Shown in pieces: positions 1 through 8,839 of a DNA stretch of 64,000 bases; position 1 is the stretch's first letter; every line of letters starts with the position of its first letter. Made by a program: the position numbers and the translations under genes. Origin of the DNA: Pseudobowmanella zhangzhouensis (GTDB lineage Bacteria > Pseudomonadota > Gammaproteobacteria > Enterobacterales > Alteromonadaceae); the NCBI RefSeq assembly GCF_042662685.1, contig NZ_JBHSYO010000007.1:372001-436000 (forward strand). The letters run 5' to 3'. Under the pieces are notes generated by a model that was not told where the DNA came from, did not search any database, and was given only the letters and a program-made list of their open reading frames with translations.

Positions 1-1619
1 TGTTTAGCCAGGGTGGAGTGGGGGCGCATGATATCGCTCAGACCAAATTCCTCACCGCCGGGTGGGATGGGTGGATAGTCGAAATCGAATATCCCCGGGG
101 TGAAGTCCATCGGACCGGCTAGCATCCGGGTGAACACCAATGTTGGCAGGTGATTGGGGGGATTCGGCGTAGCCCAACCCGCATTGTATTCCTGCCCACG
201 GGCACTTTCTCTGGAAATCCAGTTGGGATAGGTGCGGCGCAGGCCGGTATCCTTCACCGCTTCATGGGTGTTAATGGAAATTTGATAGTTGGCGGCCGTT
301 TTGACGTTATGCAGGAAATGATTCACCACCGGCTGGCTGTCGGTAAATTCATAGCGCATCACTCCCTGAGCATCTTTTTGCTTGAGATTTTGTCCAAAGG
401 CAACATAGCCCGTTTTAACCTGTGTTACGCCATAACGCTGATAAAAGGCGAACGCTTCCTGCATTTGCTCTTCGTAATTGGTGATGCCACCAGAGGTTTC
501 ATGATGGCCGATGAGTCGCACGCCATGCTGTTTGCCAAATTGGCTGATTGCGGCAATGTCGAAGTCCTCGTAGGGTTGGGTAAAAGAGAACAGTTCTGAG
601 TTGGCAATCCAGTTACCGTCCCAGCCGACATTCCAGCCTTCTACTAATACGCCATCAAAGCCATGTTCCGAAGCGAATTGCATATAGTCGATAGTTCGTT
701 TTGTGGTTGCACCATGTTTGGGCCCTGAGCCCCAGGTGCATTTGGTGATGTGCATACACCACCAGATCCCAATGTATTTGCCAGGCATGATCCAACTGGT
801 GTCAGATAATTCAGCGGGCTCGTTGAGATTCAGGCCAATAAAAGAATTGGCCAGACCGGGTGCATCGTCGGCGACGGTAATGGTGCGCCAAGGGGTGATG
901 AAACTTCCTGATTTGTGCACTTTACTGCCGTCAGAGCGAGGTGCCAGCTCGGCAATAAAGGTTCCCAACTGGTAACGTTTCAGGCTCATGCCTGCATAGT
1001 CGACTAAGGCCGCTTCGTGAATCGCTACATGGGTGCCGTTTTCATATACGACGGTAAAGGGCGTTTGTGCCAGTGCGACGTCTTGTAATGGTGTGTTGTG
1101 GTAAAGGTATTCCTGTCTGTCCCGATTTTGCGCCGGGATCCAAAACGCCGTCGCTTTATGAGAGTCCGCCAGGGCAAACTCGGTTAACTCACGGGTAATG
1201 ATGCGCTGCCCTTCGGCTGGTACTTCGTAACGAAAGCCGATGCCATCATTGAACAGGCGAAAGCGCACGGTAAACTGCTGCGACGGATTGTCTTTTTGGG
1301 CAAATCGCACCAGCAGTTCATTATGCTGGTCACGAATAGTTTGCTGCTCGCCCCAGGGCTGCTGCCAGCTGCTGTCATGACTGCTTCGGCTGATTTCGGA
1401 CACAGTGAAATCTTTATACAGGGGCGGAGCATCGCGGAATGTAAATCCCAGTTTGCTGTCACGAATCAGGCTGTTTCCTGCTTTGTCGAGCCGATAGGTG
1501 GCGATACCATTTTGATCGCTGACCGCAAGATTGAGTCGCTTGTCTGGTGAAGACACCGAAATATCTTTGGCCAACAAAGGCGACGAAAGTAGCACACATA
1601 GCATTATCACAAGACGCAT
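1..1619 (-). CDS. Glycoside hydrolase family 97 (alpha-glucosidase/alpha-galactosidase type), 3' end cut by window
   Basis: The protein is read from an ATG at 1619 down to base 1 without a stop, about 539 residues; GH97 enzymes are usually 650-700, so roughly the last 100-150 residues lie outside. The first residues form a signal peptide ending near LLAKD. An N-terminal beta-sandwich is followed by a catalytic TIM barrel. Recognisable family stretches are VEGWNVGWDG, SINTHEAVKD and ARGQEYN; the Glu residues in these correspond to those used by the inverting SusB-type enzymes, so alpha-glucosidase action is favoured over the retaining alpha-galactosidase type. It would act in the periplasm on alpha-linked oligosaccharides. 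No SusC/D partner or other sugar gene is visible to its right. Family assignment is firm; substrate is inference. Confidence 0.88.
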   Translation of the reverse strand, partial: MRLVIMLCVLLSSPLLAKDISVSSPDKRLNLAVSDQNGIATYRLDKAGNSLIRDSKLGFTFRDAPPLYKDFTVSEISRSSHDSSWQQPWGEQQTIRDQHNELLVRFAQKDNPSQQFTVRFRLFNDGIGFRYEVPAEGQRIITRELTEFALADSHKATAFWIPAQNRDRQEYLYHNTPLQDVALAQTPFTVVYENGTHVAIHEAALVDYAGMSLKRYQLGTFIAELAPRSDGSKVHKSGSFITPWRTITVADDAPGLANSFIGLNLNEPAELSDTSWIMPGKYIGIWWCMHITKCTWGSGPKHGATTKRTIDYMQFASEHGFDGVLVEGWNVGWDGNWIANSELFSFTQPYEDFDIAAISQFGKQHGVRLIGHHETSGGITNYEEQMQEAFAFYQRYGVTQVKTGYVAFGQNLKQKDAQGVMRYEFTDSQPVVNHFLHNVKTAANYQISINTHEAVKDTGLRRTYPNWISRESARGQEYNAGWATPNPPNHLPTLVFTRMLAGPMDFTPGIFDFDYPPIPPGGEEFGLSDIMRPHSTLAK

Positions 1620-1940
1620 TGCTTTGTTCTCATTAGAAACAGAGCTGTAAGCCTAGCAGCGAAACGATAAAAATAAACCAAAAACTTAAACGATTTAGTC
1701 GCGGTCGGATGATGATGGAAACGCGTCGAATTGCAGATATTTACTATGAATCACAGTTTTTTTGTTAAAAAGCCTAATTAATTCACTGAAATGTAACATA
1801 ATCTTGTAGAATGTCTTCCCGTGTAGTGGTCATCGCCCGGATGCACGGATCCATCCTTCTGAACGGATTTTCAGCGGCAGATACCTGCCAAAACCTGATC
1901 CTCACAAAAATAACGAAAAATAATTTAATCAGGGAAACCT
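1620..1940. other. Intergenic region between divergent GH97 and nuclease genes
   Basis: These 321 bases are AT-rich around 1750-1810 and must hold the divergent promoters of the glycosidase and the nuclease. I see no convincing -35/-10 pair at proper spacing and no strong operator. A short rightward reading frame starting at 1811 overlaps the nuclease start and has no ribosome binding site or family resemblance, so I do not call it. Confidence 0.5.
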
Positions 1941-3980
1941 ATGAAAACTTCCAACTCGTTTGCGCGGGCATTTTTGCCTGGCGTTATGCTGAGTGTTGTA
2001 TTCAGTGCCACTGTGTTTGCCGCAGAGCCCGCTGATTATTACAACACTATCGATCCAACCAACGGTGCTACGTTAAAGGCCAGCTTGCATGAGATCATCG
2101 ATGATCACACCAAGATCCCTTATACCTCTACCAGCACTGATACCTGGGATATTCTCGATTCTGCTGATGAAGATCCTACCAACCCGGCCAACGTACTGGA
2201 TATTTATAAAAATGCCAGTTACGTAAAAGCGGGTGCAGGAAATACCTTCTACAACCGTGAACACAGTTGGCCGAAGTCTTATGGCTTCCCTAACGATGGT
2301 GCCACAAACTATCCATACACAGATGCTCATCATCTGTTTGTTGCCGATTCCAGCTATAACTCTTCACGTTCGAACAAGCCTTATGGTGACTGCGGTGCCA
2401 CGTGTGCTGAAAAAACGACTGAGATAAATGCAGGACGTGGCGGTTCCGTCAATGAATCCAACTGGACCGAAGGTTCAGGCGATACCGGCACATGGGAAAC
2501 TTGGAGCGGACGTCGCGGTGAAGTAGCACGTGCGCTGATGTATCTGTCCGTGCGTTATGAAGGTGGCACCCATGGTGTGACTGGTTACGCTGAGCCGGAC
2601 CTGGAACTGACAGATGATCGTGCCTTAATTGCCAGTTCAAATCAGGGGACTAATCTGAGCGCGGCATACATGGGGCTGAAGTCGGTGTTATTGCAATGGC
2701 ACCAGGATGATCCGGTTGATGACATGGAACGACGTCGTAACGATGTGGTTTACAGCATACAGGGCAACCGTAACCCGTTTATCGATCACCCGGAGTATGT
2801 GGAATGTGTGTTCTACGACATCTGTAGTGGCATTACCGGTGGCGGCACCGGCGGTGGAACTGGTGGCGGCACCGGCGGTGGAACTGGTGGCGGTACCGGC
2901 GGTGGAACTGGCGGTGAGCCAGCCACGGCCTGGATCAATGAATTGCACTACGACAACGATGGCACCGACAGCAACGAATTTGTTGAAATCGCTGCGTCGG
3001 CAGGAACCAATCTCAGTGGTTGGCAGGTTATTGCCTACAACGGTAATGGCGGAGCGCAGTATAAAACCATCGATCTATCTGGCACGGTTACCGATATGCA
3101 AAACGGTTTCGGTGTGATGAGCTTTGATGCGACTGGCCTGCAAAATGGTGCGCCGGATGGTCTGGCGCTGGTGGACAACACCGGCACGGTTGTGCAGTTT
3201 ATCAGCTACGAAGGCAGCATGACCGCCACAGATGGTGTGGCATCAGGCATGACCTCCAGCGACATCGGTGTTAGCGAAAGTTCAACCTCTGCTGTCGGTT
3301 ACTCTCTGCAATTAGCCGGTACAGGTACAGAGTACAGTGCATTTAGCTGGCAGGGTTCGGCGGCGCATACAGCGGGCGCTATCAATAATGGGCAAAGTTT
3401 TGGTGGCTCGACCACGCCTGTAAATCAGGCACCTGTGGCGGCATTCAATGTGAGCTGTAATGATCTGGACTGTAACTTTGATGCAGCTGCCAGTAGCGAT
3501 GCAGATGGCAGCATCAATGCATACAGTTGGACGTTTGGTGACGGCCAGAGCGCATCAGGTGTCACTACGGCACACAGCTTCGCCAGCGAAGGTAGCTACA
3601 GTGTAACACTGACAGTTACTGATAATCAGGGTGCTACGGCGACGTCAACGCAAACAGTCAGCGTGACGGCACCGGTACAATCCAGCGGTGTGTATGAGAT
3701 CAATCTGAATGCGGCTAAGCGTACCTGGCTTAACTACAGCCTGGATGTACCGGCTGGCACAACTCAACTCGTGGTGAACATGAGTGGCGGCAGCGGTGAT
3801 GCAGATCTTTACGTGCGGTTTGGTAGTCAGCCAACCACGCGCAAATACGATTGCCGCCCTTACCTCACTGGTAACAACGAAAGCTGCGTAATCAACAATC
3901 CGGCTGCAGGTACCTGGTACATGGGTATTTATGGTTATGAAGCCTTTAGCGGCGTGACGTTGGAAGCTAACGCTAACTAA
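1941..3980 (+). CDS. Secreted multidomain endonuclease I (EndoI - lamin-tail - PKD - PPC)
   Basis: This 679-residue protein opens with a signal peptide (cleavage near VFA-AEP, residues 26-28). Residues about 30-295 form an endonuclease I domain: the His-Asn catalytic region NREHSWPKS (His108) and the following DAHHLF and RSNKPYGDC stretches are those of the EndA/Vvn/NucM family, which cut DNA and RNA non-specifically. A Gly/Thr linker (about 300-326) leads to a lamin-tail-like domain (about 328-485), a PKD domain (about 495-581) and a C-terminal pre-peptidase (PPC) beta domain (584-679). Cysteines around the nuclease core suggest disulfides and extracytoplasmic action. The probable role is degrading extracellular DNA for phosphate and nucleosides. 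The GGGA element before the ATG supports this start. A bidirectional terminator follows. Confidence 0.93.
   Translation: MKTSNSFARAFLPGVMLSVVFSATVFAAEPADYYNTIDPTNGATLKASLHEIIDDHTKIPYTSTSTDTWDILDSADEDPTNPANVLDIYKNASYVKAGAGNTFYNREHSWPKSYGFPNDGATNYPYTDAHHLFVADSSYNSSRSNKPYGDCGATCAEKTTEINAGRGGSVNESNWTEGSGDTGTWETWSGRRGEVARALMYLSVRYEGGTHGVTGYAEPDLELTDDRALIASSNQGTNLSAAYMGLKSVLLQWHQDDPVDDMERRRNDVVYSIQGNRNPFIDHPEYVECVFYDICSGITGGGTGGGTGGGTGGGTGGGTGGGTGGEPATAWINELHYDNDGTDSNEFVEIAASAGTNLSGWQVIAYNGNGGAQYKTIDLSGTVTDMQNGFGVMSFDATGLQNGAPDGLALVDNTGTVVQFISYEGSMTATDGVASGMTSSDIGVSESSTSAVGYSLQLAGTGTEYSAFSWQGSAAHTAGAINNGQSFGGSTTPVNQAPVAAFNVSCNDLDCNFDAAASSDADGSINAYSWTFGDGQSASGVTTAHSFASEGSYSVTLTVTDNQGATATSTQTVSVTAPVQSSGVYEINLNAAKRTWLNYSLDVPAGTTQLVVNMSGGSGDADLYVRFGSQPTTRKYDCRPYLTGNNESCVINNPAAGTWYMGIYGYEAFSGVTLEANAN
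2838..2909 (+). repeat. Three 24-bp tandem repeats coding a Gly-Thr linker
   Basis: Three head-to-tail copies of a 24-base unit coding GGGTGGGT; the first two are identical and the third differs by one silent base (C to T). The repeat length is a multiple of three, so copy-number slippage would lengthen or shorten the flexible linker between the nuclease and the lamin-tail domain without breaking the frame. Confidence 0.9.
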
Positions 3981-4004
3981 CGCTATCTGTCATGCAATAG
4001 GTAA

Positions 4005-4034
4005 TAAAAAAAGGCTGCGTATGCAGCCTTTTTT
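4005..4034. terminator. Bidirectional terminator between nuclease gene and pckA
   Basis: A 7-bp stem (AGGCTGC / GCAGCCT) with loop GTAT has an A-run before it and a T-run after it, so it can end transcripts coming from both sides. It lies between two convergent genes. Confidence 0.9.
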
Positions 4035-4050
4035 GATCAAACTCGCAGGA

Positions 4051-5661
4051 TTACAGTTTAGGGCCTGCTGCTACCAGGGCTTTGCCTTCGGCATTGCCGG
4101 TAAAGTTTTCAAAGTTATTGATAAACAAGCCAGCCAGTTCGCGCGCTTTGGTTTGCCACTGTGCCGGGTCGGCATAGGTGTCGCGTGGATCCAAAATCGC
4201 CGGATCAACACCTGGCAGTGCTTTAGGGATCTGCAGACCAAAAATTGGCAGCGTCTGAGTGTCGGCTTCCTCAATCGAACCATCCAAAATACGGTCGATG
4301 ATAGCGCGGGTGTCTTTGATGGAGATGCGCTTGCCTGTGCCGTTCCAACCGGTATTTACCAGATAGGCTTTCGCACCGACGGCGTCCATTTTCTTCACCA
4401 GTTCTTCGCCGTAGCGCACCGGATGCAGGCTCAAGAATGCTTTGCCGAAACACGCCGAGAACGTCGGTGTTGGCTGCGTTATGCCACGTTCGGTACCGGC
4501 TAGCTTAGCGGTAAAGCCTGACAGGAAGTGATACTGGGTCTGCGCATGGTCCAACTTAGATACCGGCGGCAGAACTCCGAAGGCATCCGCGGTTAAGAAA
4601 ATCACTTTGGTCGCGTGACCGCCTTTTGACACCGGCTTTACGATATTCTCGATATGGTAGATCGGATAGGACACGCGGGTGTTTTCGGTTACCGACCCAT
4701 CGGTGTAATCGACTTTGCCATTGGCATCGACAGTAACGTTTTCCAGCAGGGCATCGCGGCGGATCGCGTTATAAATATCCGGCTCACTTTCTGGATCCAG
4801 ATTGATGGTTTTGGCGTAACAGCCACCTTCAAAATTGAAGATGCCGTCGTCGTCCCAGCCATGCTCATCATCACCAATCAATTCACGATTGGGATCTGTT
4901 GATAAGGTGGTTTTGCCTGTACCTGACAAGCCAAAGAAAATCGCCACATCGCCATCTTTTCCGGTATTGGCCGAGCAGTGCATCGAGGCCATGCCATTTA
5001 GCGGCAGGTAATAGTTCATCATGGCGAACATGCCTTTTTTCATCTCGCCACCATACCAGGTGCCGCCGATGATTTGCATCTTCTCAGTCAGGTTAAACAC
5101 GGTAAATACTTCAGAGTTCATGCCGTGTTTTTCGAAATCCGGGTTGCTGGTTTTCGAGCCATTCATTACCACGAAGTCCGGCTCACCATAGCTTGCCAGT
5201 TCATCATCGCTTGGGCGAATGAACATGTTTTTCACAAAGTGCGCCTGCCAGGCCACTTCGGTAATAAAACGCACTTTTAAACGTGAGTTCGGGTTGGCGC
5301 CGCAGAATGTGTCCACCACAAATAAGCGTTTGCCGGATAACTGTTTGGATACCAGCGCTTTGAGATCCTGCCAAACAGCCGGATCAAGTGGTTTGTTATC
5401 ATTCGGTGCTTCCGGGCTATTCCACCACACGGTATCGCGGGTAACGTCGTCCAGCACAATGTATTTATCTTTGGGAGAGCGGCCTGTAAATACGCCAGTG
5501 TGTACGGCGACAGCACCTGATTCGGTTACTACGCCTTTCTCATAACCGGTTAAATCCGGACGGGTTTCTTCTTCAAACAGCTGCTGGTAGGACGGATTAT
5601 GGATAATCTCAGCAACGTCCGTGATGCCATAGTTGGCCAGATCTGGTGTATGGATAGCCAT
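4051..5661 (-). CDS. pckA: Phosphoenolpyruvate carboxykinase (ATP)
   Basis: PckA turns oxaloacetate and ATP into PEP, CO2 and ADP, the first committed step of gluconeogenesis, in the cytoplasm. The 536 residues match the usual length (about 540). Visible are the phosphate loop GLSGTGKTTLS, the metal-binding stretch IGDDEHGWDD, and the oxaloacetate-side stretch FITEVAWQAHF. The open frame extends further upstream, but ATG at 5661 (MAIHTPDL) is preceded by a clear AAGGAG nine bases away and the upstream residues look non-coding, so I choose this start. It is a single-gene unit with a long leader, and it pairs functionally with fbp further right in the window. Confidence 0.97.
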   Translation of the reverse strand: MAIHTPDLANYGITDVAEIIHNPSYQQLFEEETRPDLTGYEKGVVTESGAVAVHTGVFTGRSPKDKYIVLDDVTRDTVWWNSPEAPNDNKPLDPAVWQDLKALVSKQLSGKRLFVVDTFCGANPNSRLKVRFITEVAWQAHFVKNMFIRPSDDELASYGEPDFVVMNGSKTSNPDFEKHGMNSEVFTVFNLTEKMQIIGGTWYGGEMKKGMFAMMNYYLPLNGMASMHCSANTGKDGDVAIFFGLSGTGKTTLSTDPNRELIGDDEHGWDDDGIFNFEGGCYAKTINLDPESEPDIYNAIRRDALLENVTVDANGKVDYTDGSVTENTRVSYPIYHIENIVKPVSKGGHATKVIFLTADAFGVLPPVSKLDHAQTQYHFLSGFTAKLAGTERGITQPTPTFSACFGKAFLSLHPVRYGEELVKKMDAVGAKAYLVNTGWNGTGKRISIKDTRAIIDRILDGSIEEADTQTLPIFGLQIPKALPGVDPAILDPRDTYADPAQWQTKARELAGLFINNFENFTGNAEGKALVAAGPKL

Positions 5662-5899
5662 ACAAATGAACTCCTTACGCTTTGTATATTGGCGTATCGA
5701 GCGAGTGCTGGAATTGTCATGTAGGGTGACTGCTCGATATTCTTCAGGTTGTATCACGTTGTGCGTTGTTTTGTTGTTTTGCATCAACGCGCTGTGAACC
5801 TCGGCACAGGCGAAGCACAGTGTAAAGAAATTAGCCCTAAAGTTAAATTGCTAATCCCATAAACCTGCGCTATCGCCGTTATTGCCAGTGATGAATACT

Positions 5900-6007
5900 T
5901 TACAAGGTAAATTGTGCTACCAGTTGGGTCAGGCGCTGCGTTTTTTCGTTCAACACTACGCAACTGGCGTTGCTATCGGATGAATCAGCGAATGTGAAAT
6001 GTACTAT
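5900..6007 (-). pseudogene. Possible remnant of a methyl-accepting chemotaxis protein C-terminus
   Basis: Within the 238 bases between pckA's start side and the next gene there is a leftward open stretch of about 35 codons with no start codon. Its end reads LNEKTQRLTQLVAQFTL then stop, which looks like the last helix of chemoreceptor proteins. It begins in another frame exactly where the binding-protein gene at 6004 stops. I infer a decayed chemoreceptor tail, perhaps of a former binding-domain/receptor fusion. The match is short, so confidence is low. The rest of the interval (5662-5899) is the pckA leader; I see no other gene in it. Confidence 0.35.
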
Positions 6008-6726
6008 TTAGCAGCAAGCTCACCGGTTGCCACTATGGTTTGGCGAATACGCTTAAGTATACGAGGATCGGTACCCATCGACGCGGCCAGGTAAAAATCC
6101 TGATGCATGTCCGGCATCAATACGTTAAAGCGAAAACTTTCTAGATTACAGCCAGTTAGCTTGCAATAGGCGTTGATTAGTTCCGGGTTGGCCGGTGCCA
6201 GTTGTACGCGGTGATTAATCAGCGCATCATAGGTATCCTGAGTGTCACGCATGATCAGCAGGTTTTGATTATCCACGAAACCGTTGGCCGATAGGTATTC
6301 ATACACCACATCATTGCGCTTCACGCCAATTAATACCTTTCGCGCTTCTTCGAGGGTTGTCAGCCCAACATGCGCCGTTTTGGCGCTGACCAGGTACATG
6401 TCCATATCGGCGATGCGGGTCAGCCAGTGGAATGCGTTTTCCCGATGCGGGGTTCGTACCAACGAAAATAACAAGACATTAGGTTGTTCCTGAGCAATTT
6501 TATAGGCGCGAGCCCAGGGCATGACATCCATGCTGTAATTCAATTCGCTGCTATCCAGTAAGTGGCGCACGGCATGAAAGGCGATGCCATCGACCAGAAT
6601 GTTATTTTCGGTGATTTGTAAGGGTGGCAGGTCTTCCGTGAGGACCATTAATTTGGGTAATGGGGGTTCAGTCGCTGTGACATATGTTCCTATCACCAAC
6701 AGGACCCACAGAAGCTTTTTTAACAT
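6004..6726 (-). CDS. Periplasmic solute-binding protein (SBP_bac_3-like), paralogue A
   Basis: A 240-residue protein with a signal peptide (MLKKLLWVLLVIGTYVTA) and the two-lobe periplasmic binding-protein type 2 fold common to amino-acid ABC transporter receptors. Sequence blocks TEDLPPLQI, LVDGIA, QPNVLLFSLVRTP and KRNDVVYEYL are shared with its neighbour. The frame extends 22 codons upstream, but the ATG at 6726 directly begins the signal peptide and gives the same length as the paralogue. No ABC permease or ATPase gene is next to it, so it may be an orphan receptor or serve a sensor rather than a transporter. The ligand cannot be told. Confidence 0.8.
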   Translation of the reverse strand: MLKKLLWVLLVIGTYVTATEPPLPKLMVLTEDLPPLQITENNILVDGIAFHAVRHLLDSSELNYSMDVMPWARAYKIAQEQPNVLLFSLVRTPHRENAFHWLTRIADMDMYLVSAKTAHVGLTTLEEARKVLIGVKRNDVVYEYLSANGFVDNQNLLIMRDTQDTYDALINHRVQLAPANPELINAYCKLTGCNLESFRFNVLMPDMHQDFYLAASMGTDPRILKRIRQTIVATGELAAK

Positions 6727-6834
6727 TTTTACTGCATGGATTAATAAATGGATCTGTGGATCTGAAAGTAGCAAATCCTTGGCCAATAACAACCTTGATT
6801 AGTATCCGGTTGAGCTGAAACTTTGCCTGAAAAC

Positions 6835-7557
6835 CTAACGTTCAACCAATAAGCCACTGTCTGCAATGGCAATTTTCAAGCGGGCTAATAAGCGCGGGTC
6901 CGTTCCCTGTGAGGCGGCTAAATAAAAATTTTGGCGTAATTCCGGGATCAACACGTTGTAGCGGAACATATCAGTTTTACAGGTGCGATCTTTACAATAG
7001 GCGCTCAGTACCTCCGGATTGCCCGGTGCCAGGGTTACCCGCCCGCGCAACAAGCCATCATAAGTGTCAAGGGTATCGCGCATGATCAGCAAGTTCTTTT
7101 GATCAGAAAATCCCTGACCAGTCAGATAATCGTAAACCACATCATGGCGTTTCACCCCGATCAGCAATTGCCTGGCTTGTTGCAATGTGGTGATGTTGAT
7201 GTCGGCACTTTTTAAACTGACCAAATACAGATCCATATCGACGATCTGGGTTAGCCAGATAAAATGCTTTTCCCGTTCAGGGGTGCGCACCAGTGAAAAC
7301 AGCAGCACATTAGGCTGCTCCGTTGCTACCTTAAATGCACGCGCCCAGAGCAGCACATCCAGATTGTAATTGAGCTCACTGATATCCAGTACGCGCTGTA
7401 CCTGTTGGTAGGCAATGCCATCGACTAGTTGGTTATTATGGGTAATCTGCAGTGGTGGTAAATCTTCGGTAATGACCGTTAATTTAGGTAAGCCCTTATC
7501 ACTGGCGTATGAAAAAGGGATGGCGCATAGCGTCAGAAGTAGTAAATAACATCGCAT
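6835..7557 (-). CDS. Periplasmic solute-binding protein (SBP_bac_3-like), paralogue B
   Basis: This 240-residue protein is a tandem duplicate of the gene at 6004-6726: by eye well over half of the residues are identical, along the whole length. It has its own signal peptide (ending near SYA-SD). Two cysteines near the C-terminal side (AYCKDRTCK) are at the same place as in paralogue A (AYCKLTGCN), suggesting a conserved disulfide in the periplasm. The 108-bp spacer and same orientation make a two-gene unit likely. As with A, there is no transporter gene beside it. Confidence 0.8.
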   Translation of the reverse strand: MRCYLLLLTLCAIPFSYASDKGLPKLTVITEDLPPLQITHNNQLVDGIAYQQVQRVLDISELNYNLDVLLWARAFKVATEQPNVLLFSLVRTPEREKHFIWLTQIVDMDLYLVSLKSADINITTLQQARQLLIGVKRHDVVYDYLTGQGFSDQKNLLIMRDTLDTYDGLLRGRVTLAPGNPEVLSAYCKDRTCKTDMFRYNVLIPELRQNFYLAASQGTDPRLLARLKIAIADSGLLVER

Positions 7558-7667
7558 TACACAGTGGGCACTTCAGTTGGAAAGGCATGCAACAAGCGTA
7601 GTTAGTTTGCGATTTTTAGCCAGCTGCGCAAGGGTCAGGTGGGGCTCAACGCCCGATAATTTGCGAC

Positions 7668-7694
7668 ATTCGCGCGTTTTCGAACGCGCCGAAT
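7668..7694. promoter_or_regulatory. Strong inverted repeat with TTCG loop before DUF2798 gene
   Basis: An 11-bp imperfect stem (ATTC-GCGCGTT / AACGCGC-C-GAAT, one bulged base) closes on a TTCG tetraloop, in the short region between divergent genes. No T-run follows, so it is not a typical terminator. It could be an operator or a leader RNA hairpin. Confidence 0.4.
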
Positions 7695-7741
7695 CATGTT
7701 AGTGTCGCGCCACCTAAATTCCAAAGTTAGCTCCCTGCAAG

Positions 7742-7969
7742 ATGTACTTACCGAAAAAGTCCCGTGCCGTAGTATTTGCTTTTTTTATGGCGTTGTTTAT
7801 GAGTGGCCTGATGAGCATGGTGATTTCGCTTTTCAATGTTGGGCTGGTCAGTAATATCGTCGAAATCTGGTTACATGCCTGGTTGTTTGCCTTCGTCGTG
7901 GCCTTTCCCGCAGTCATGCTGGTAGCGCCTGTGGTGCATCGCATCGTGGCTCGCCTGGTGAAAGTCTGA
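7742..7969 (+). CDS. Small two-helix membrane protein, DUF2798 family
   Basis: A 75-residue protein with two hydrophobic segments (about 9-32 and 43-65). The pattern MALFMSGLMSMVIS and WLHAWLFAFVVAFP is that of DUF2798, a family of small inner-membrane proteins of unknown function, often paired in tandem copies. Here there is one copy. The next gene is in the same direction after 85 bases and may be co-transcribed. Confidence 0.8.
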   Translation: MYLPKKSRAVVFAFFMALFMSGLMSMVISLFNVGLVSNIVEIWLHAWLFAFVVAFPAVMLVAPVVHRIVARLVKV

Positions 7970-8054
7970 CGACATACTTTGTAACGCTTTGTCGCTGGCG
8001 AGCTGATCCCGCCTTGCTAGGATAACCAATCAGCCTTAGCAGGAGAGTGTAATC

Positions 8055-8714
8055 ATGGCAGTGGCATTAGAAGACCGTCCGCGCGAACAAGTGAAAGAAG
8101 AAGTTATTGATCAATTGATTCATAACTACAGCCACGGAGTGATTTCCGCTGAAGCGTTTGAACGTCGTCTTGATCTGGCGATGGCTGCGCAGTCCAACGC
8201 ACAACTGGTAGCGTTAGTGGCGGATTTGGAACTGGGTCAGCCAGATGAACAGTATCACCAGCGCAAAGCGCAAAATCTGGATGTTCGTTACGAACCCGGC
8301 GTCGGTGCTGAGTTTGACTCTCAGTTAACTGTGTTGTCTTCCAACCATCGGAATGGCCCCTGGGTGGTGCCACGCACTTTGCGGATTAAAACCTTACTGG
8401 GTAACAACAAGCTGGACTTCACGGATGCGATATTTCAGCACCCAACTGTGACAATTAAATTGACCAGTATCCTCGCTGAAGAGGTGATTTGGGTGCCGGA
8501 GAACGTCAACGTGGTCGTCCGTGCCTCCAATATTCTCAGTAGCGTGACCAACCAAAATCGCGCTATCGCCCACCGCCAGGCGCCGACCATCATTATCGAA
8601 GGGGCGATGGTATTGGGCGCCATCAAGATTGGTGTCAGACGGAGTTTAAAGGATCGTTTTCTGCGCTTTGCCAATGAAGTAAAAGCTGTGTTGGCGGGTG
8701 AGTCAGGGCGATAG
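8055..8714 (+). CDS. DUF1707 / LiaF-like domain protein
   Basis: The 219-residue protein has an N-terminal DUF1707 (SHOCT-like) segment (about 10-60; the pattern ISAEAFERRLDLAMAAQ is typical) and a C-terminal LiaF-like beta-helix region (about 100-205) with alternating hydrophobic residues. LiaF in Firmicutes senses cell-envelope stress; in proteobacteria the function of this combination is not known. It lacks the transmembrane helices of LiaF and should be cytoplasmic. A strong AGGAGAG element precedes the ATG. Confidence 0.75.
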   Translation: MAVALEDRPREQVKEEVIDQLIHNYSHGVISAEAFERRLDLAMAAQSNAQLVALVADLELGQPDEQYHQRKAQNLDVRYEPGVGAEFDSQLTVLSSNHRNGPWVVPRTLRIKTLLGNNKLDFTDAIFQHPTVTIKLTSILAEEVIWVPENVNVVVRASNILSSVTNQNRAIAHRQAPTIIIEGAMVLGAIKIGVRRSLKDRFLRFANEVKAVLAGESGR

Positions 8715-8839
8715 TCGCTGCGGCACCGTATTGCTTAGAGATGCGTTGGCATTAAATTAAATGTGGTTTTTACCCCGCGCTGTGTAATATAAAAACAGAT
8801 ATTCATTTCTGTACCTCATATGCCAGGGAGCCGCAGGCC

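Noticed and set aside
1811..2035. 74-codon frame overlapping the nuclease start
   Set aside because: Overlaps the signal peptide of a strong gene in another frame and lacks a ribosome binding site.
2838..2909. Possible CRISPR or mobile-element repeat
   Set aside because: The repeats are direct neighbours without spacers and code for a Gly-Thr linker in frame.
5662..5787. N-terminal extension of pckA
   Set aside because: The added residues do not fit the family and the downstream ATG has an excellent AAGGAG.
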